DNA of 64,000 nt from DIGJ01 sp041739345 (GCA_041739345.1 JBGSNZ010000002.1:1-64000), one strand, 5' to 3'. Shown: positions 8,043-17,007, numbered from the stretch's first letter. Translations and numbers: made by a program. The notes: a model not told the origin generated them from the letters alone.

Positions 8043-8954
8043 TAGTAGTAGATACGTAAGGAACACACAGATTCCACTGCTCAATAATTTTGTTACTGTA
8101 TAAGTAAGAATGGACAAATTGGAATCTTTAATTACTGCCTGAGTTTGAAAGAGTGCTGACAAACCACCAAATGATGCGATGAACATACCAATCAATAATT
8201 TCGTGGATGGTGAAAGTATACTTTCATGAACTAGATTAATTCCGGTAGTAATTTCCATGCTGCCACAAAGAAAAATCTTTGCGATAACTGGTAATGGAAG
8301 GTGTACTTTGATTATATTGGCAAGCAAAGAAAAAAGGATGATATAGCCACCTATTTTTGTGATAACTTCAAAACTTGCCATGATTACATTATCAAAAGAC
8401 AAGCCTTCTTGAGAAGAATCTTCTAAAAGACTGGAAGTTTTCAAATTATTTGATTTTAATTTTGAGCGTCTTGGATAAATCACAAGTGCACTCAAAATGG
8501 CGGAAAGATATAGTATACCTAGTAGTAAAAAACGTTTGTCCGTAACACTCAAGCAATGGACAAAAACATAATTTAAAAGAAATGCAGGGCTTGCATTGTT
8601 ACAGAAGGATAGTAAAAACTGTCCTTCTTTTTTTGATGTTTTTCCTTCCGATACAACAAAATTGCAGGATTTTGCACCAATGGGATACCCGGATAGAAAA
8701 CCGGTAAATATGGTATAAAGCTTTCCTGAACTTAAGGGGAGAAGTCGTTCCATCAAATTTGTAATAACAAGAAACGGAAATAAAGTTGGAAGTACCACTT
8801 GAAACCACAAAAGCAATCCTGATTTTGCACCAACAAAAGCAGTACCTGGAAATAAAATAAGAAAACCGAAGGCAATCACTAATAAAAATAGAATCATAAG
8901 TTTCCTAAAAATGTCTTTTAGTAATCTTATGATTCGTAAAATTTGGATATTCAT
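8025..8954 (-). CDS. ylbJ: Sporulation integral membrane protein YlbJ
   Basis: 309 aa, about 8 hydrophobic segments. It carries the nucleoside-recognition (GATE) signatures FLSGYPIGAK and FCNNASPAFLLNY, typical of YlbJ. In Bacillus, YlbJ is made under sigma-E in the mother cell and is needed for heat-resistant spores. It starts 2 bases after tmcAL ends on the same strand, matching the ylbM-ylbJ neighbourhood of Bacillus. The convergent coiled-coil gene overlaps its 3' end by 18 bases, with no terminator between. Confidence 0.88.
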   Translation of the reverse strand: MNIQILRIIRLLKDIFRKLMILFLLVIAFGFLILFPGTAFVGAKSGLLLWFQVVLPTLFPFLVITNLMERLLPLSSGKLYTIFTGFLSGYPIGAKSCNFVVSEGKTSKKEGQFLLSFCNNASPAFLLNYVFVHCLSVTDKRFLLLGILYLSAILSALVIYPRRSKLKSNNLKTSSLLEDSSQEGLSFDNVIMASFEVITKIGGYIILFSLLANIIKVHLPLPVIAKIFLCGSMEITTGINLVHESILSPSTKLLIGMFIASFGGLSALFQTQAVIKDSNLSILTYTVTKLLSSGICVFLTYLLLLFNIL

Positions 8955-8956
8955 GC

Positions 8957-10153
8957 TTATTGTATGATTAATGGATGGGTATAATCATTCGAAATCGAGA
9001 TCTTAAATTTCTTTAAAACCACACGGTTATATAGATCGGTGCAATCGATATCATGAGAAAGAAGCTCATTATAATCAGCAACCTTTGTAATGATAGGAAT
9101 GGAAGCGAGTTTTTTATTTATTACCACGGAAGATTCCCTCCTAAACCCTAAAAGGTGAGCATAAATGGAGGGCGTGTTTCCTTCCTTTATTTCTAACAGG
9201 ATATGGAGTAGTACACGCTGAATTCTGGTAAGTGTAAACTGTCTTGTTTTTAATTTACTTGCAAATTCGGATATGGTAGAAAAATCTTTTCTAAGATTTA
9301 AAATTCGCTTTGCTAAGTCAGAGGAAACATCCACATAGTTAATAAGTTCTTCATACGTGATGAACAATAGCTTATAGTAGAGATATTCGGAAAAATCATC
9401 AAGGACAATTGGAAATGTTTTATGTTCCACTTTGTTTAATAAGTGTAGGACGGAATCCGGTACAAGCGATGTATATGCTTCTAAAGAATTTATATCGGTA
9501 TAACTTTTTCTCAATGCAGTTGCAGAAGGAAGAGAGGAGCTAGCTGGCAAGTCTTCTTCGCTATAGAGGGAGCCTTCCCGCTTTGCTATGAGGGGCTCAA
9601 TCGTGCTTTTTAAACATTGTAACGCTTTTAGGTACTCAATCCCTAAGATATTGTTTGAAGATTCTAAGAAGCGTTCCAAATAATCGCTGTCCGTACTAGA
9701 TAGGAGAGGCAGCAGGGCAATCTTTCTTGCAACGGGAAAAGTCTTTCCGGTGGTAAGTTCTTGTTTTAAACGAGAAGTATAAGAAACTGGCTCCTTCGTT
9801 AGTATGGTTGCAATTTCTTGCATAAGGCATAAATCAGTGTCTTCTGCACCAAAGCAAAGATAATCGATATTGCCAAGTCCATTTAGGATGGATACAGCTC
9901 CATAGGCAAATGCTTCTGCACTTGCAGTCGCATAAAAGGGAGGAAGCTCATAAACGACATCAGCACCATTTATAAGAGCCATGCTGGTACGTGTATATTT
10001 ATCGGTAATGGCAGGAGTGCCACGTTGAACAAAATTACCACTCATAATAGCAACGACGTAATCAGCGCCGCTTAATTTCTTGGCCTGCTCTAAATGATAT
10101 TTATGTCCATTGTGAAAAGGATTATATTCTACAATAACTCCAACAGTTTTCAA
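8957..10153 (-). CDS. tmcAL: tRNA(Met) cytidine acetate ligase
   Basis: 398 aa, normal length. The N-terminus has the nucleotidyltransferase fold motifs: GVIVEYNPFHNGHKYHL with the HxGH signature, then MSGNFVQRGTPAITDKYTR. TmcAL (formerly YlbM) activates acetate with ATP and transfers it to the wobble cytidine of elongator tRNA-Met to form ac4C34. A consensus promoter lies about 55 bases upstream, and ylbJ probably shares the transcript. Confidence 0.93.
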   Translation of the reverse strand: MKTVGVIVEYNPFHNGHKYHLEQAKKLSGADYVVAIMSGNFVQRGTPAITDKYTRTSMALINGADVVYELPPFYATASAEAFAYGAVSILNGLGNIDYLCFGAEDTDLCLMQEIATILTKEPVSYTSRLKQELTTGKTFPVARKIALLPLLSSTDSDYLERFLESSNNILGIEYLKALQCLKSTIEPLIAKREGSLYSEEDLPASSSLPSATALRKSYTDINSLEAYTSLVPDSVLHLLNKVEHKTFPIVLDDFSEYLYYKLLFITYEELINYVDVSSDLAKRILNLRKDFSTISEFASKLKTRQFTLTRIQRVLLHILLEIKEGNTPSIYAHLLGFRRESSVVINKKLASIPIITKVADYNELLSHDIDCTDLYNRVVLKKFKISISNDYTHPLIIQ

Positions 10154-10209
10154 AATTTGTTCCCTTCCTGCGCATCATTTGGCGCATCTTTTGTTTCTTA
10201 ATTTCTTAC

Positions 10210-10238
10210 ATTATAGATGATTTCCTTAGAAAACTCAA
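10210..10238 (-). promoter_or_regulatory. Promoter of tmcAL-ylbJ
   Basis: On the minus strand: TTGAGT, 17-bp spacer, TATAAT (plus-strand ATTATA at 10210-10215). Confidence 0.7.
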
Positions 10239-10332
10239 TTCAGATTTCATTCGATAGAATCAACTCATTAATTTCATCAATAAGTGAGCGGAATTAGTTG
10301 AAATTATCAATAAGTAAAATGATTGAAATCAA

Positions 10333-10361
10333 TTGAAAGGCTTCTTTTTCTGTGCTATGGT
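10333..10361 (+). promoter_or_regulatory. Probable promoter of dehydratase-like operon
   Basis: TTGAAA at 10333-10338, 17-bp spacer, TATGGT at 10356-10361. Upstream, tcaataagt occurs twice (about 10278 and 10308), a possible regulator site. Confidence 0.5.
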
Positions 10362-10392
10362 TTTCTTATAGAAAGAGGAGGTATATATAATT

Positions 10393-11667
10393 ATGTCAGA
10401 TTATAGAGAAATGTGGAAAGATTTAGGAATGGATTTGGAAACCCATGATCAATTATGTGAAGTATTACCACAGGCTTTTGGGGATGTATTTTTAACACAG
10501 GAAAATAGACCGGAAGCTATGGATTATTATAACTTTGTAATTTCTGAGATTCATGGAGTGCGCCCACAGGAATTGATTGAGCATCAAAAGAAGGGCGGAA
10601 AAGTATTTGGTACGTTCTGTGTATTTGTACCGGACGAAATTGTATTCGCAGCAGATGCAATTGCAACCGGACTTTGTGGTGGTTCACAGTTTTGGGTACC
10701 AGGTGGAGAAAAGTTATTACCAACCAATACTTGTCCATTGATCAAGGCATCATTGGGTGCTAGATTTGATAAAACTTGTCCATTCTTTCGTATTGCAGAT
10801 ATGTATGTAGGAGAAACAACCTGTGATGGAAAGAAAAAAGCATGGGAAATTCTTGGAGAAGATGTGCCAATGCATGTTATGAATCTTCCTCAAATGAAAC
10901 GTAGAAAAGATGTAATAGCATGGGCAGCAGAAATAGAAGAGTTTAAACAGGTCGTAGAAGATTTTACTGGTAATGAAATAACAAGTGAATCATTAAAAGA
11001 GAGCATTCATTTAATCAATGAAAAACGCAAGGCGTTGGCACGTCTCTATGATTTTAGAAAACATAAAAAGCTTCCAATTAGCGGTCGAGATGCTCTTGTT
11101 ATCTCACAGATTGCATTTTATGATGATCCGAAGCGTTTTACGCAGATGACCAATAAACTTTGCGATGAGTTAGAGGAGAGAGTAAAAAATCAGGTAAGTG
11201 TTGTAGAGGAAGGAACAAAGAGAATATTACTTTCAGGCACACCGCTTGCAGTTCCAAACTGGAAATTGCATAATATTATTGAAACGAGCGGTGCGGCAGT
11301 TGTTTGTGAAGAAATGTGCACCGGAACCAGATATTTTGAAAATCTGGTCGATGAATCGAAGTCAACGGTTGAAGAACAAATAAAAGCTCTGGCAGAACGT
11401 TATATGAATATTAATTGTGCTTGCTTTACACCAAATACTGGTAGAATCGAAGATATTATTCGTATGGCAAAAGAATATAAGGTGGATGGTGTAATCGATG
11501 TAAATCTTAAATTCTGTAGTCTTTATGATACGGAAGGATTTGTGGTTGAGAAAGCATTAAAAGAAGCAGGGATTCCTGTACTTGGTATTGAAACAGATTA
11601 TACAGATTCTGATGCACAGCAGCTTCGAACAAGAATTGGTGCATTTATTGAAATGTTGAATCAATAA
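10393..11667 (+). CDS. 2-hydroxyacyl-CoA dehydratase-like, double-cubane cluster type
   Basis: 424 aa. It belongs to the 2-hydroxyglutaryl-CoA dehydratase D-component superfamily. Cysteines lie at GTFC, TGLC, TNTC, DKTCPFF, ETTC, VVCEEMC, INCAC and LKFC, enough to bind iron-sulfur clusters. A single dehydratase-type subunit with its own activator, rather than an alpha/beta pair with CoA transferase, fits the YjiM / double-cubane cluster protein (DCCP) subgroup, whose Carboxydothermus member reduces small molecules such as acetylene at low potential. Natural substrate unknown. AAGAGGAGG precedes the ATG. The DUF3343 and activator genes follow in the same operon. Confidence 0.82.
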   Translation: MSDYREMWKDLGMDLETHDQLCEVLPQAFGDVFLTQENRPEAMDYYNFVISEIHGVRPQELIEHQKKGGKVFGTFCVFVPDEIVFAADAIATGLCGGSQFWVPGGEKLLPTNTCPLIKASLGARFDKTCPFFRIADMYVGETTCDGKKKAWEILGEDVPMHVMNLPQMKRRKDVIAWAAEIEEFKQVVEDFTGNEITSESLKESIHLINEKRKALARLYDFRKHKKLPISGRDALVISQIAFYDDPKRFTQMTNKLCDELEERVKNQVSVVEEGTKRILLSGTPLAVPNWKLHNIIETSGAAVVCEEMCTGTRYFENLVDESKSTVEEQIKALAERYMNINCACFTPNTGRIEDIIRMAKEYKVDGVIDVNLKFCSLYDTEGFVVEKALKEAGIPVLGIETDYTDSDAQQLRTRIGAFIEMLNQ

Positions 11668-11680
11668 AATAGGAACGATT

Positions 11681-11935
11681 ATGGAAGAATATTATGTGTT
11701 ATTTCATAACCACCATAGTGGGATGGAACTGTATCAGGCATTAAAAAAGCAGAACATAAAAACAACAATTGTTCCGACACCAAGAAGAGCCAGTGCCTGC
11801 TGTGGTATATCACTCTTAATAAATGAAGAAGACAAAGAAAAGATAATGGAGTGCATAAAAAAAGAAAAAATCGAAATACATAAAATAATTGCATTGGATA
11901 AAATAAATGATGCGAAGCGGGATCGCTATTGTTGA
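11681..11935 (+). CDS. DUF3343 small protein
   Basis: 84 aa. It fits DUF3343: N-terminal YYVLFHNHHSGMELYQAL and the motif RRASACCGISLLI with a Cys-Cys pair. The family is sometimes called a putative Se/S carrier and often occurs beside dehydratase or selenium genes. It starts 13 bases after the dehydratase-like gene and lies in the same operon, so a role in sulfur, redox or cluster handling for the neighbouring enzyme is plausible but unproven. Confidence 0.78.
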   Translation: MEEYYVLFHNHHSGMELYQALKKQNIKTTIVPTPRRASACCGISLLINEEDKEKIMECIKKEKIEIHKIIALDKINDAKRDRYC

Positions 11936-12119
11936 TGACTATTTTGATTTGTTTGGGGGATGTTGCAAAATAAAGATTGTAACATTCCCTTATTTTGAGT
12001 GTCGCTAGAGCAGAAATGGGAGAAAGTGAAAGAAAAACATTTTCACTCTGCAAGTTTGTGTCTGCGCTACGTACACAAACTTGATATGCGCAAAGAGCAG
12101 CGCAGAAATGGGAGAACAT
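11936..12119 (+). promoter_or_regulatory. Structured intercistronic leader before activator gene
   Basis: 184 bases holding three hairpins: 11957-11989 (bulged), about 12026-12046 (agtgaaa/tttcact), and a perfect 11-bp stem 12051-12061 with 12073-12083. A second pairing competes with the last one: ctgcgct at 12062-12068 with agcgcag just before the start. The string gcagaaatgggagaa occurs at about 12010 and again at about 12103, where it supplies the activator's ribosome-binding site. This suggests a local duplication and control of activator expression separate from the enzyme. Confidence 0.5.
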
Positions 12120-12890
12120 ATGAACTATATTGGAATTGACATAGGATCGACTGCTTCAAAAGTAGTAGTACGAGGAGAGAAAGAGGATTATTTTGTATTA
12201 CCTTCCGGTTGGAATAGCAAAGATACAGCCGCCTTGATTCTAAAACATCTAAATGAAAAAGGAATTCATGTAAATAAAGAAAATTCGTACGTGGTAGCAA
12301 CTGGCTATGGTAGAGGAGCGGTTGATTATGCGAATAAAGAAGTAACTGAAATTACCTGCCATGGAATTGGTGGACGGTATCTGGTGGGGCAGGACACAAC
12401 AATTATTGACATTGGTGGGCAAGATACCAAGGTAATCATTGTGGAAAATGGAGTCGTTACAGATTTTCTAATGAATGACAAGTGCTCTGCGGGTACGGGA
12501 AAGTTTCTTGAAATTATGGCAAATCGTTTAAATGTAACAATAGATGAGCTGTTTTCACTTGCAGCAATCGGAACACCGGTTGCAATTAGTTCACTTTGTA
12601 CTGTATTTGCTGAATCGGAGATTATTAATTTTATGCAAGAAGGAAGAAATAGAGAGGACATTGCTGCAGGAATTATTGATTCGGTAGCAAATAAAGTAAC
12701 CTCATTAACAGCAAAGAAAAAATTATCAAATACTATAATTATAACAGGTGGACTTAGCCATAGTGAATATTTTGCAAACGAGTTATCGAATAAAATAAAA
12801 ATTAATGTTAAAAATAATAAGCTAGGACGATATGCAGGGGCACTTGGCGCAGCTATAATTGCAGAAAAAGAAGCGATAAAAGGCATTTGA
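12120..12890 (+). CDS. ATP-dependent dehydratase activator (BadF/BadG/HgdC, YjiL-like)
   Basis: 256 aa. An ASKHA-fold ATPase: GIDIGSTASKVVV (phosphate 1), IIDIGGQDTKVI (phosphate 2) and IITGGLSHSEYF (adenosine motif). KCSAGTGKFLE and SSLCTVFAESEI hold the two cysteines that, in HgdC-type homodimers, bind one 4Fe-4S cluster. Such activators use ATP hydrolysis to inject an electron into the partner dehydratase or DCCP. I choose ATG 12120, preceded by GGGAG at 5 bases, over the upstream ATG at 12081. It lies downstream of the dehydratase-like and DUF3343 genes. Confidence 0.9.
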   Translation: MNYIGIDIGSTASKVVVRGEKEDYFVLPSGWNSKDTAALILKHLNEKGIHVNKENSYVVATGYGRGAVDYANKEVTEITCHGIGGRYLVGQDTTIIDIGGQDTKVIIVENGVVTDFLMNDKCSAGTGKFLEIMANRLNVTIDELFSLAAIGTPVAISSLCTVFAESEIINFMQEGRNREDIAAGIIDSVANKVTSLTAKKKLSNTIIITGGLSHSEYFANELSNKIKINVKNNKLGRYAGALGAAIIAEKEAIKGI

Positions 12891-12915
12891 CGAACCTTAC
12901 CAAAAGTTTTATAAT
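12887..12915 (+). promoter_or_regulatory. Sigma-A promoter of first degV gene
   Basis: TTGACG at 12887-12892, 17-bp spacer, TATAAT at 12910-12915. The -35 box overlaps the activator stop codon. Confidence 0.8.
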
Positions 12916-12959
12916 ACGAGTGGTTAGATAATTTATGCAAGAATTTTGGGAGGGTTACA

Positions 12960-13829
12960 ATGCAATTCGAAATAGTTACAGATTCATCTGCAAATTTGCC
13001 AGAGGATATGATTGAAGCTTATCATTTGACAATCTTGTCGCTTTCTTTTTTTGTTGATAAAGTGGAATACTATGGTTATGAAAAAGGGAAATTAACAGAT
13101 TTGGCACAGTTTTATGCAATGATGAGGGATAAAAAAGAAGTAACGACATCATTAGTGAATACAAGTGCAGCAATGGAACAGTGTGAAACGTTATTAAAGG
13201 AAGGTAGGGATATCCTATATATCGGATTTTCATCCGGTTTAAGTGGAAGTTATCAATCCGTTACTGTCGCTTTGGATGAATTAAAAGAAAATTATCCAGA
13301 ACGAAAAATTTATTCTGTAGACACATTGGCAGCAGCATTGGGCGAAGGCTTATTGGTGCGATATGCCATCGACTTACGAAAAGAAGGAAAAAGCATCGAA
13401 GAAGTGAGCAAGTGGCTTTTGAAAAATCGGTTGCATTTATGCCATTGGTTTACAGTTGATGATTTGTTTTTCCTAAAACGTGGTGGACGTATATCTACTA
13501 CAACAGCACTATTAGGTACCGCACTTAATATTAAACCGGTACTTCATGTGGATGATGAAGGTCATCTTATAATGATGGAAAAAACCAGAGGAAGAAAAAA
13601 ATCACTGGATGCTTTAGTGGATCATATGCAAAATACAATAGAACATCCAGAAGGACAATATATCTATATTAGTCATGGAGATTGTCTCGAAGATGCAGAA
13701 TATGTTGCAGAAAAAGTAAAAAAGCTTTATCCAATAAAAGAAGTATTTGTTCGAATTTTGGATCCTGTCATTGGTGCTCATTCAGGACCGGGAACCGTAG
13801 CATTATTTTTCCTTGGAAGTAAAAGATAA
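12960..13829 (+). CDS. DegV family fatty-acid-binding protein (first copy)
   Basis: 289 aa. DegV hallmarks: EIVTDSSANLP at the N-terminus, a FSSGLSGSYQS loop, FLKRGGRIS in the middle and DPVIGAHSGPGTVALFFLG at the end. DegV (FakB-type) proteins bind a fatty acid and present it to the FakA kinase; no fakA is in this window. GGGAGGG precedes the ATG. It has its own promoter. A second degV lies at 37457. Confidence 0.93.
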   Translation: MQFEIVTDSSANLPEDMIEAYHLTILSLSFFVDKVEYYGYEKGKLTDLAQFYAMMRDKKEVTTSLVNTSAAMEQCETLLKEGRDILYIGFSSGLSGSYQSVTVALDELKENYPERKIYSVDTLAAALGEGLLVRYAIDLRKEGKSIEEVSKWLLKNRLHLCHWFTVDDLFFLKRGGRISTTTALLGTALNIKPVLHVDDEGHLIMMEKTRGRKKSLDALVDHMQNTIEHPEGQYIYISHGDCLEDAEYVAEKVKKLYPIKEVFVRILDPVIGAHSGPGTVALFFLGSKR

Positions 13830-13836
13830 AAATTAC

Positions 13837-13865
13837 TTGTAGGTATAAAATATTTAAGTTATAAT
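13837..13865 (+). promoter_or_regulatory. Promoter of pta-ackA
   Basis: TTGTAG at 13837-13842, 17-bp spacer, TATAAT at 13860-13865. Confidence 0.65.
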
Positions 13866-13922
13866 AAAAGTTAAGGGTTCAAACCAAAAAAATATTATTT
13901 ACTTACAAAGGAGTGTTTTATC

Positions 13923-14918
13923 GTGTCATTTATTGGTGAAATTAAAGCAAGAGCAAAAGAAAACAGAAAAACAATAGTACTACCAGAAGCAGAAGATATC
14001 CGTACAATTCAAGCTGCTGCACAGATACAAAAAGAGGATGTTGCAGATCTTGTTCTTATTGGAAAAGAAGAGGAAATTAAAAAATTAGCTGGAGATTTGG
14101 ATATTTCAAATGTTAAGATTGTAGATCCTGAAACGGATTCAAATTTTGATAAATATGTTGATATTTTAGTTGATTGTCGTAAAAGCAAGGGCATGACAAA
14201 AGAAGAAGCGCAAAAGATTTTAAAGAATAGCTATACTTACTATGGAGTTGTTATGGTAAAAGCTGGAGATGTTGATGGAATGGTATCTGGTGCTTGTCAT
14301 TCAACTGCAGATACATTAAGACCATCCCTTCAAATATTAAAGACTGCACCTGGTACCAAATTGGTATCCTCATTCTTTATTATAGTAGTTCCAGATTGTG
14401 AATTAGGAGCAAATGGTACATTTGTATTCTCTGACTGCGGATTAAACCAGAATCCAAATTCGGAAGAATTAGCTGCAATTGCAGGGTCTTCTGCAGAAAG
14501 CTTCAAATGTTTAGTTGGAGAAGAACCATTGATAGCAATGCTGTCTCATTCTACAAAAGGTAGTGCAAAACATGCAGATGTTGATAAAGTGGTAGAAGCA
14601 ACGAAAATTGCAAAAGAACAATATCCACAGTATAAGATTGACGGAGAGTGCCAGACAGATGCTGCTATCGTTCCAAGTGTTGGAGCTTCCAAAGCACCAG
14701 GAAGTGAAGTTGCAGGACAAGCTAACGTACTTGTATTCCCTGATCTTGATGCAGGAAATATCGGATACAAATTAGTACAGCGTTTAGCAAAAGCAGAAGC
14801 ATATGGACCTTTGACCCAGGGAATAGCAAAACCTGTGAATGACTTATCAAGAGGTTGTTCTGCAGAAGATATTGTTGGTGTAGTTGCAATTACAGCAGTA
14901 CAAGCGAGTATACAATAA
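13923..14918 (+). CDS. pta: Phosphate acetyltransferase
   Basis: 331 aa, the short single-domain form. It starts with GTG at 13923 after AAAGGAG. PTA_PTB motifs include TIVLPEAEDIRTIQAA, VDGMVSGACHSTADTLRP and LVFPDLDAGNIGYKLVQRL. It converts acetyl-CoA and phosphate to acetyl phosphate and CoA. With ackA 42 bases downstream it forms the acetate branch of fermentation, giving ATP by substrate-level phosphorylation. Confidence 0.97.
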   Translation: MSFIGEIKARAKENRKTIVLPEAEDIRTIQAAAQIQKEDVADLVLIGKEEEIKKLAGDLDISNVKIVDPETDSNFDKYVDILVDCRKSKGMTKEEAQKILKNSYTYYGVVMVKAGDVDGMVSGACHSTADTLRPSLQILKTAPGTKLVSSFFIIVVPDCELGANGTFVFSDCGLNQNPNSEELAAIAGSSAESFKCLVGEEPLIAMLSHSTKGSAKHADVDKVVEATKIAKEQYPQYKIDGECQTDAAIVPSVGASKAPGSEVAGQANVLVFPDLDAGNIGYKLVQRLAKAEAYGPLTQGIAKPVNDLSRGCSAEDIVGVVAITAVQASIQ

Positions 14919-14960
14919 GAACATTTCAACAAAACCAAAAAATAAAGCGAGGAAAACAAA

Positions 14961-16154
14961 ATGAATGTATTAGTTATGAATTGTGGCAGTTCGTCACTAA
15001 AATATCAGTTAATTGATATGGAAAATAAAAATGTACTGGCAAAAGGTATTTGTGAACGAATTGGAATCGAAGGTTCTAAACTTACCCATTCTGCAGAAGG
15101 AAAAGAAAAGCATGTCGTAGAAAAGGCAATGCCAGACCACACCATGGCAGTAAATATGGTTCTGGAAGCTCTTGTAGATGCAAATGTAGGAGTTATTTCT
15201 GATATTAATGAAATCAATGCAGTTGGTCACCGCGTACTTCATGGTGGAAAATACTACAGTGATTCAATTGTCGTAACAGAAGATGTCAAAAAAGTAATTC
15301 GTGACTGCTTTGATCTTGGACCTCTTCACAATCCAGCAAACCTTATAGGAATAAATGCTTGTGAAGCTGCTATGCCAAACGTACCACAGGTAGCAGTTTT
15401 TGATACTGCTTTTCATCAGACCATGCCTCCAAAAGCATATTTGTATGCAATTCCTAGAGAATATCAGGAAAAATACAGCATCAGAAGATATGGCTTCCAT
15501 GGAACCAGCCATCGTTTCGTTTCTAAGCGTCTGGTAGAATACACAGGACTGGATATCAATAATTCTAAGGTGATTGTTTGCCATTTAGGAAATGGTTCTA
15601 GTATATCTGCAGTTGTTAACGGAAAATGCGTAGATACCAGTATGGGATTTACTCCATTGGAAGGTCTTATCATGGGAACAAGAAGTGGAGATATCGATCC
15701 TGCAATCGTAGAGTTTCTTGTAAACAAAGAAGGCTTGTCTGTTGGTGAAGTAATGGATATTTTAAATAAGAAATCCGGTGTTCTCGGAATGTCTGGTATA
15801 TCCAGTGACTTTAGAGATTTGGAAAATGCAGCAGAAGAAGGCAATCAAGATGCGATTAATACACAAGAAGCATTTTCTTATCGCGTAGCAAAATACATTG
15901 GTGCATATGTTGCTGCTATGGGTGGTGTTGATGCGATTGCATTTACGGCAGGAGTAGGCGAAAATGATTCTGCGATTCGTCGCCTGTCTTGCAAATATCT
16001 AGGTTACCTTGGAGTAGCTGTTGATGCAGAAGCAAACAAGGTTCGTGGAAAAGAGAGAGAAATCTCAACTCCTGATTCCAAGGTTAAGGTTTGTGTAATC
16101 CCAACAAACGAAGAATTGGCAATTGCAGAGGAAACAGTAGCATTAGTAAAATAA
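14961..16154 (+). CDS. ackA: Acetate kinase
   Basis: 397 aa, full length. Signatures are VLVMNCGSSSLKYQLI (N-terminal), RYGFHGTSHRFV, VICHLGNGSSISA with the phosphate motif, and AFTAGVGENDSAIR. It converts acetyl phosphate and ADP to acetate and ATP. GAGG precedes the ATG. It is cotranscribed with pta; I see no terminator between ackA and the promoter of the next operon. Confidence 0.98.
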   Translation: MNVLVMNCGSSSLKYQLIDMENKNVLAKGICERIGIEGSKLTHSAEGKEKHVVEKAMPDHTMAVNMVLEALVDANVGVISDINEINAVGHRVLHGGKYYSDSIVVTEDVKKVIRDCFDLGPLHNPANLIGINACEAAMPNVPQVAVFDTAFHQTMPPKAYLYAIPREYQEKYSIRRYGFHGTSHRFVSKRLVEYTGLDINNSKVIVCHLGNGSSISAVVNGKCVDTSMGFTPLEGLIMGTRSGDIDPAIVEFLVNKEGLSVGEVMDILNKKSGVLGMSGISSDFRDLENAAEEGNQDAINTQEAFSYRVAKYIGAYVAAMGGVDAIAFTAGVGENDSAIRRLSCKYLGYLGVAVDAEANKVRGKEREISTPDSKVKVCVIPTNEELAIAEETVALVK

Positions 16155-16157
16155 TAG

Positions 16158-16186
16158 TTGACAAAATAGTAATATGTGGATATAAT
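16158..16186 (+). promoter_or_regulatory. Sigma-A promoter of yceD-rpmF
   Basis: TTGACA at 16158-16163, 17-bp spacer, TATAAT at 16181-16186: an exact consensus match. Confidence 0.9.
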
Positions 16187-16227
16187 ACTAAGAGTGTGTT
16201 TGTGTCCTGTATTATATAGGAGAATAT

Positions 16228-16755
16228 ATGATAATTTCATTATCGGAAATCATGTCTGTAAAAAATAAGACAGAACACATAGAGGCTCCATTGGAACTTA
16301 GTTGCTTTGAGCTGGATGGAATGGAATATGAAATTGTCGAGAAAGAAAAAGTCACCCTTGAAATTATTTCAAAGGGGGATCGTAGCGTATCTTTTTCTGC
16401 CAAGACAAAACTTTCATTAGTAATTCCATGTGGTAGGTGCCTTGATGATGTTAAGATTCCTTTTGATATTCACGTGTCAAAAGACTTGGATTTTAATGAA
16501 ACTGACGATGATAGAGTCAAGGATTTAGATGAATTAAATTACATTGATGGATATAAACTGGATGTAGACTTGCTTGTTTTTGATGAGATTTTACTAGAGT
16601 TTCCAATACAGGTTCTATGTGAACCAAATTGCAAAGGAATTTGTAAAGTATGTGGAGCCAATCTTAATAAGCAATCCTGTGATTGTGAACAATCGATAGG
16701 TGACCTTAGAATGTCAGTAATCCAAGATATCTTCAAGAATTATAAGGAGGTGTGA
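16228..16755 (+). CDS. YceD/DUF177 family protein
   Basis: 175 aa. C-terminal half holds CEPNCKGICKVCGANLN and CDC, the zinc-type cysteine cluster of Firmicute DUF177 proteins; CGRCLDDV occurs earlier. The family is genetically and physically linked with rpmF, and in plants and E. coli it influences 23S rRNA processing. AGGAG precedes ATG 16228. The rpmF start follows its stop by 2 bases, so translation is probably coupled. Confidence 0.9.
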   Translation: MIISLSEIMSVKNKTEHIEAPLELSCFELDGMEYEIVEKEKVTLEIISKGDRSVSFSAKTKLSLVIPCGRCLDDVKIPFDIHVSKDLDFNETDDDRVKDLDELNYIDGYKLDVDLLVFDEILLEFPIQVLCEPNCKGICKVCGANLNKQSCDCEQSIGDLRMSVIQDIFKNYKEV

Positions 16756-16757
16756 CC

Positions 16758-16937
16758 ATGTCAATCTGTCCAAAGAATAAATCTTCAAAAGGTAGAAGAG
16801 ATCAAAGAAGAGCAAACTGGAAAATGACTGCCCCAAACTTAGTTAAGTGCAGCAAATGTGGAGAGCTTATGATGCCACATAGAGTTTGTAAAGCTTGTGG
16901 AAGTTATAATAAAAAAGAAATTATTACAGCTGAATAA
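16758..16937 (+). CDS. rpmF: 50S ribosomal protein L32
   Basis: 59 aa. Starts MSICPKNKSSKGRRDQRRA and has the zinc ribbon CSKCGELMMPHRVCKACG, i.e. the cysteine-containing (zinc-binding) form of L32. AAGGAGG lies 7 bases before ATG 16758. The operon ends at a strong terminator 10 bases downstream. Confidence 0.98.
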   Translation: MSICPKNKSSKGRRDQRRANWKMTAPNLVKCSKCGELMMPHRVCKACGSYNKKEIITAE

Positions 16938-16944
16938 GATGTAA

Positions 16945-16982
16945 AAAAAGACTTTTCGGGGTTTCCCGAAAGGTCTTTTTTA
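16945..16982. terminator. Bidirectional terminator, rpmF / YprB-like gene
   Basis: Stem aaagacttttcggg with cccgaaaggtcttt, a 4-base loop, with A and T runs on opposite sides so it can serve both strands. Confidence 0.9.
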
Positions 16983-17007
16983 TTGGTGCGCCCAGTATGG
17001 GCGTAAT

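Noticed and set aside
10393..12890. Complete 2-hydroxyglutarate or lactate fermentation dehydratase system
   Set aside because: Only one dehydratase-type subunit is present and no CoA transferase or dehydrogenase is nearby, so the double-cubane-type reading is preferred.
12326..12940. 204-codon minus-strand frame
   Set aside because: A shadow of the activator gene and its downstream promoter; no protein features.
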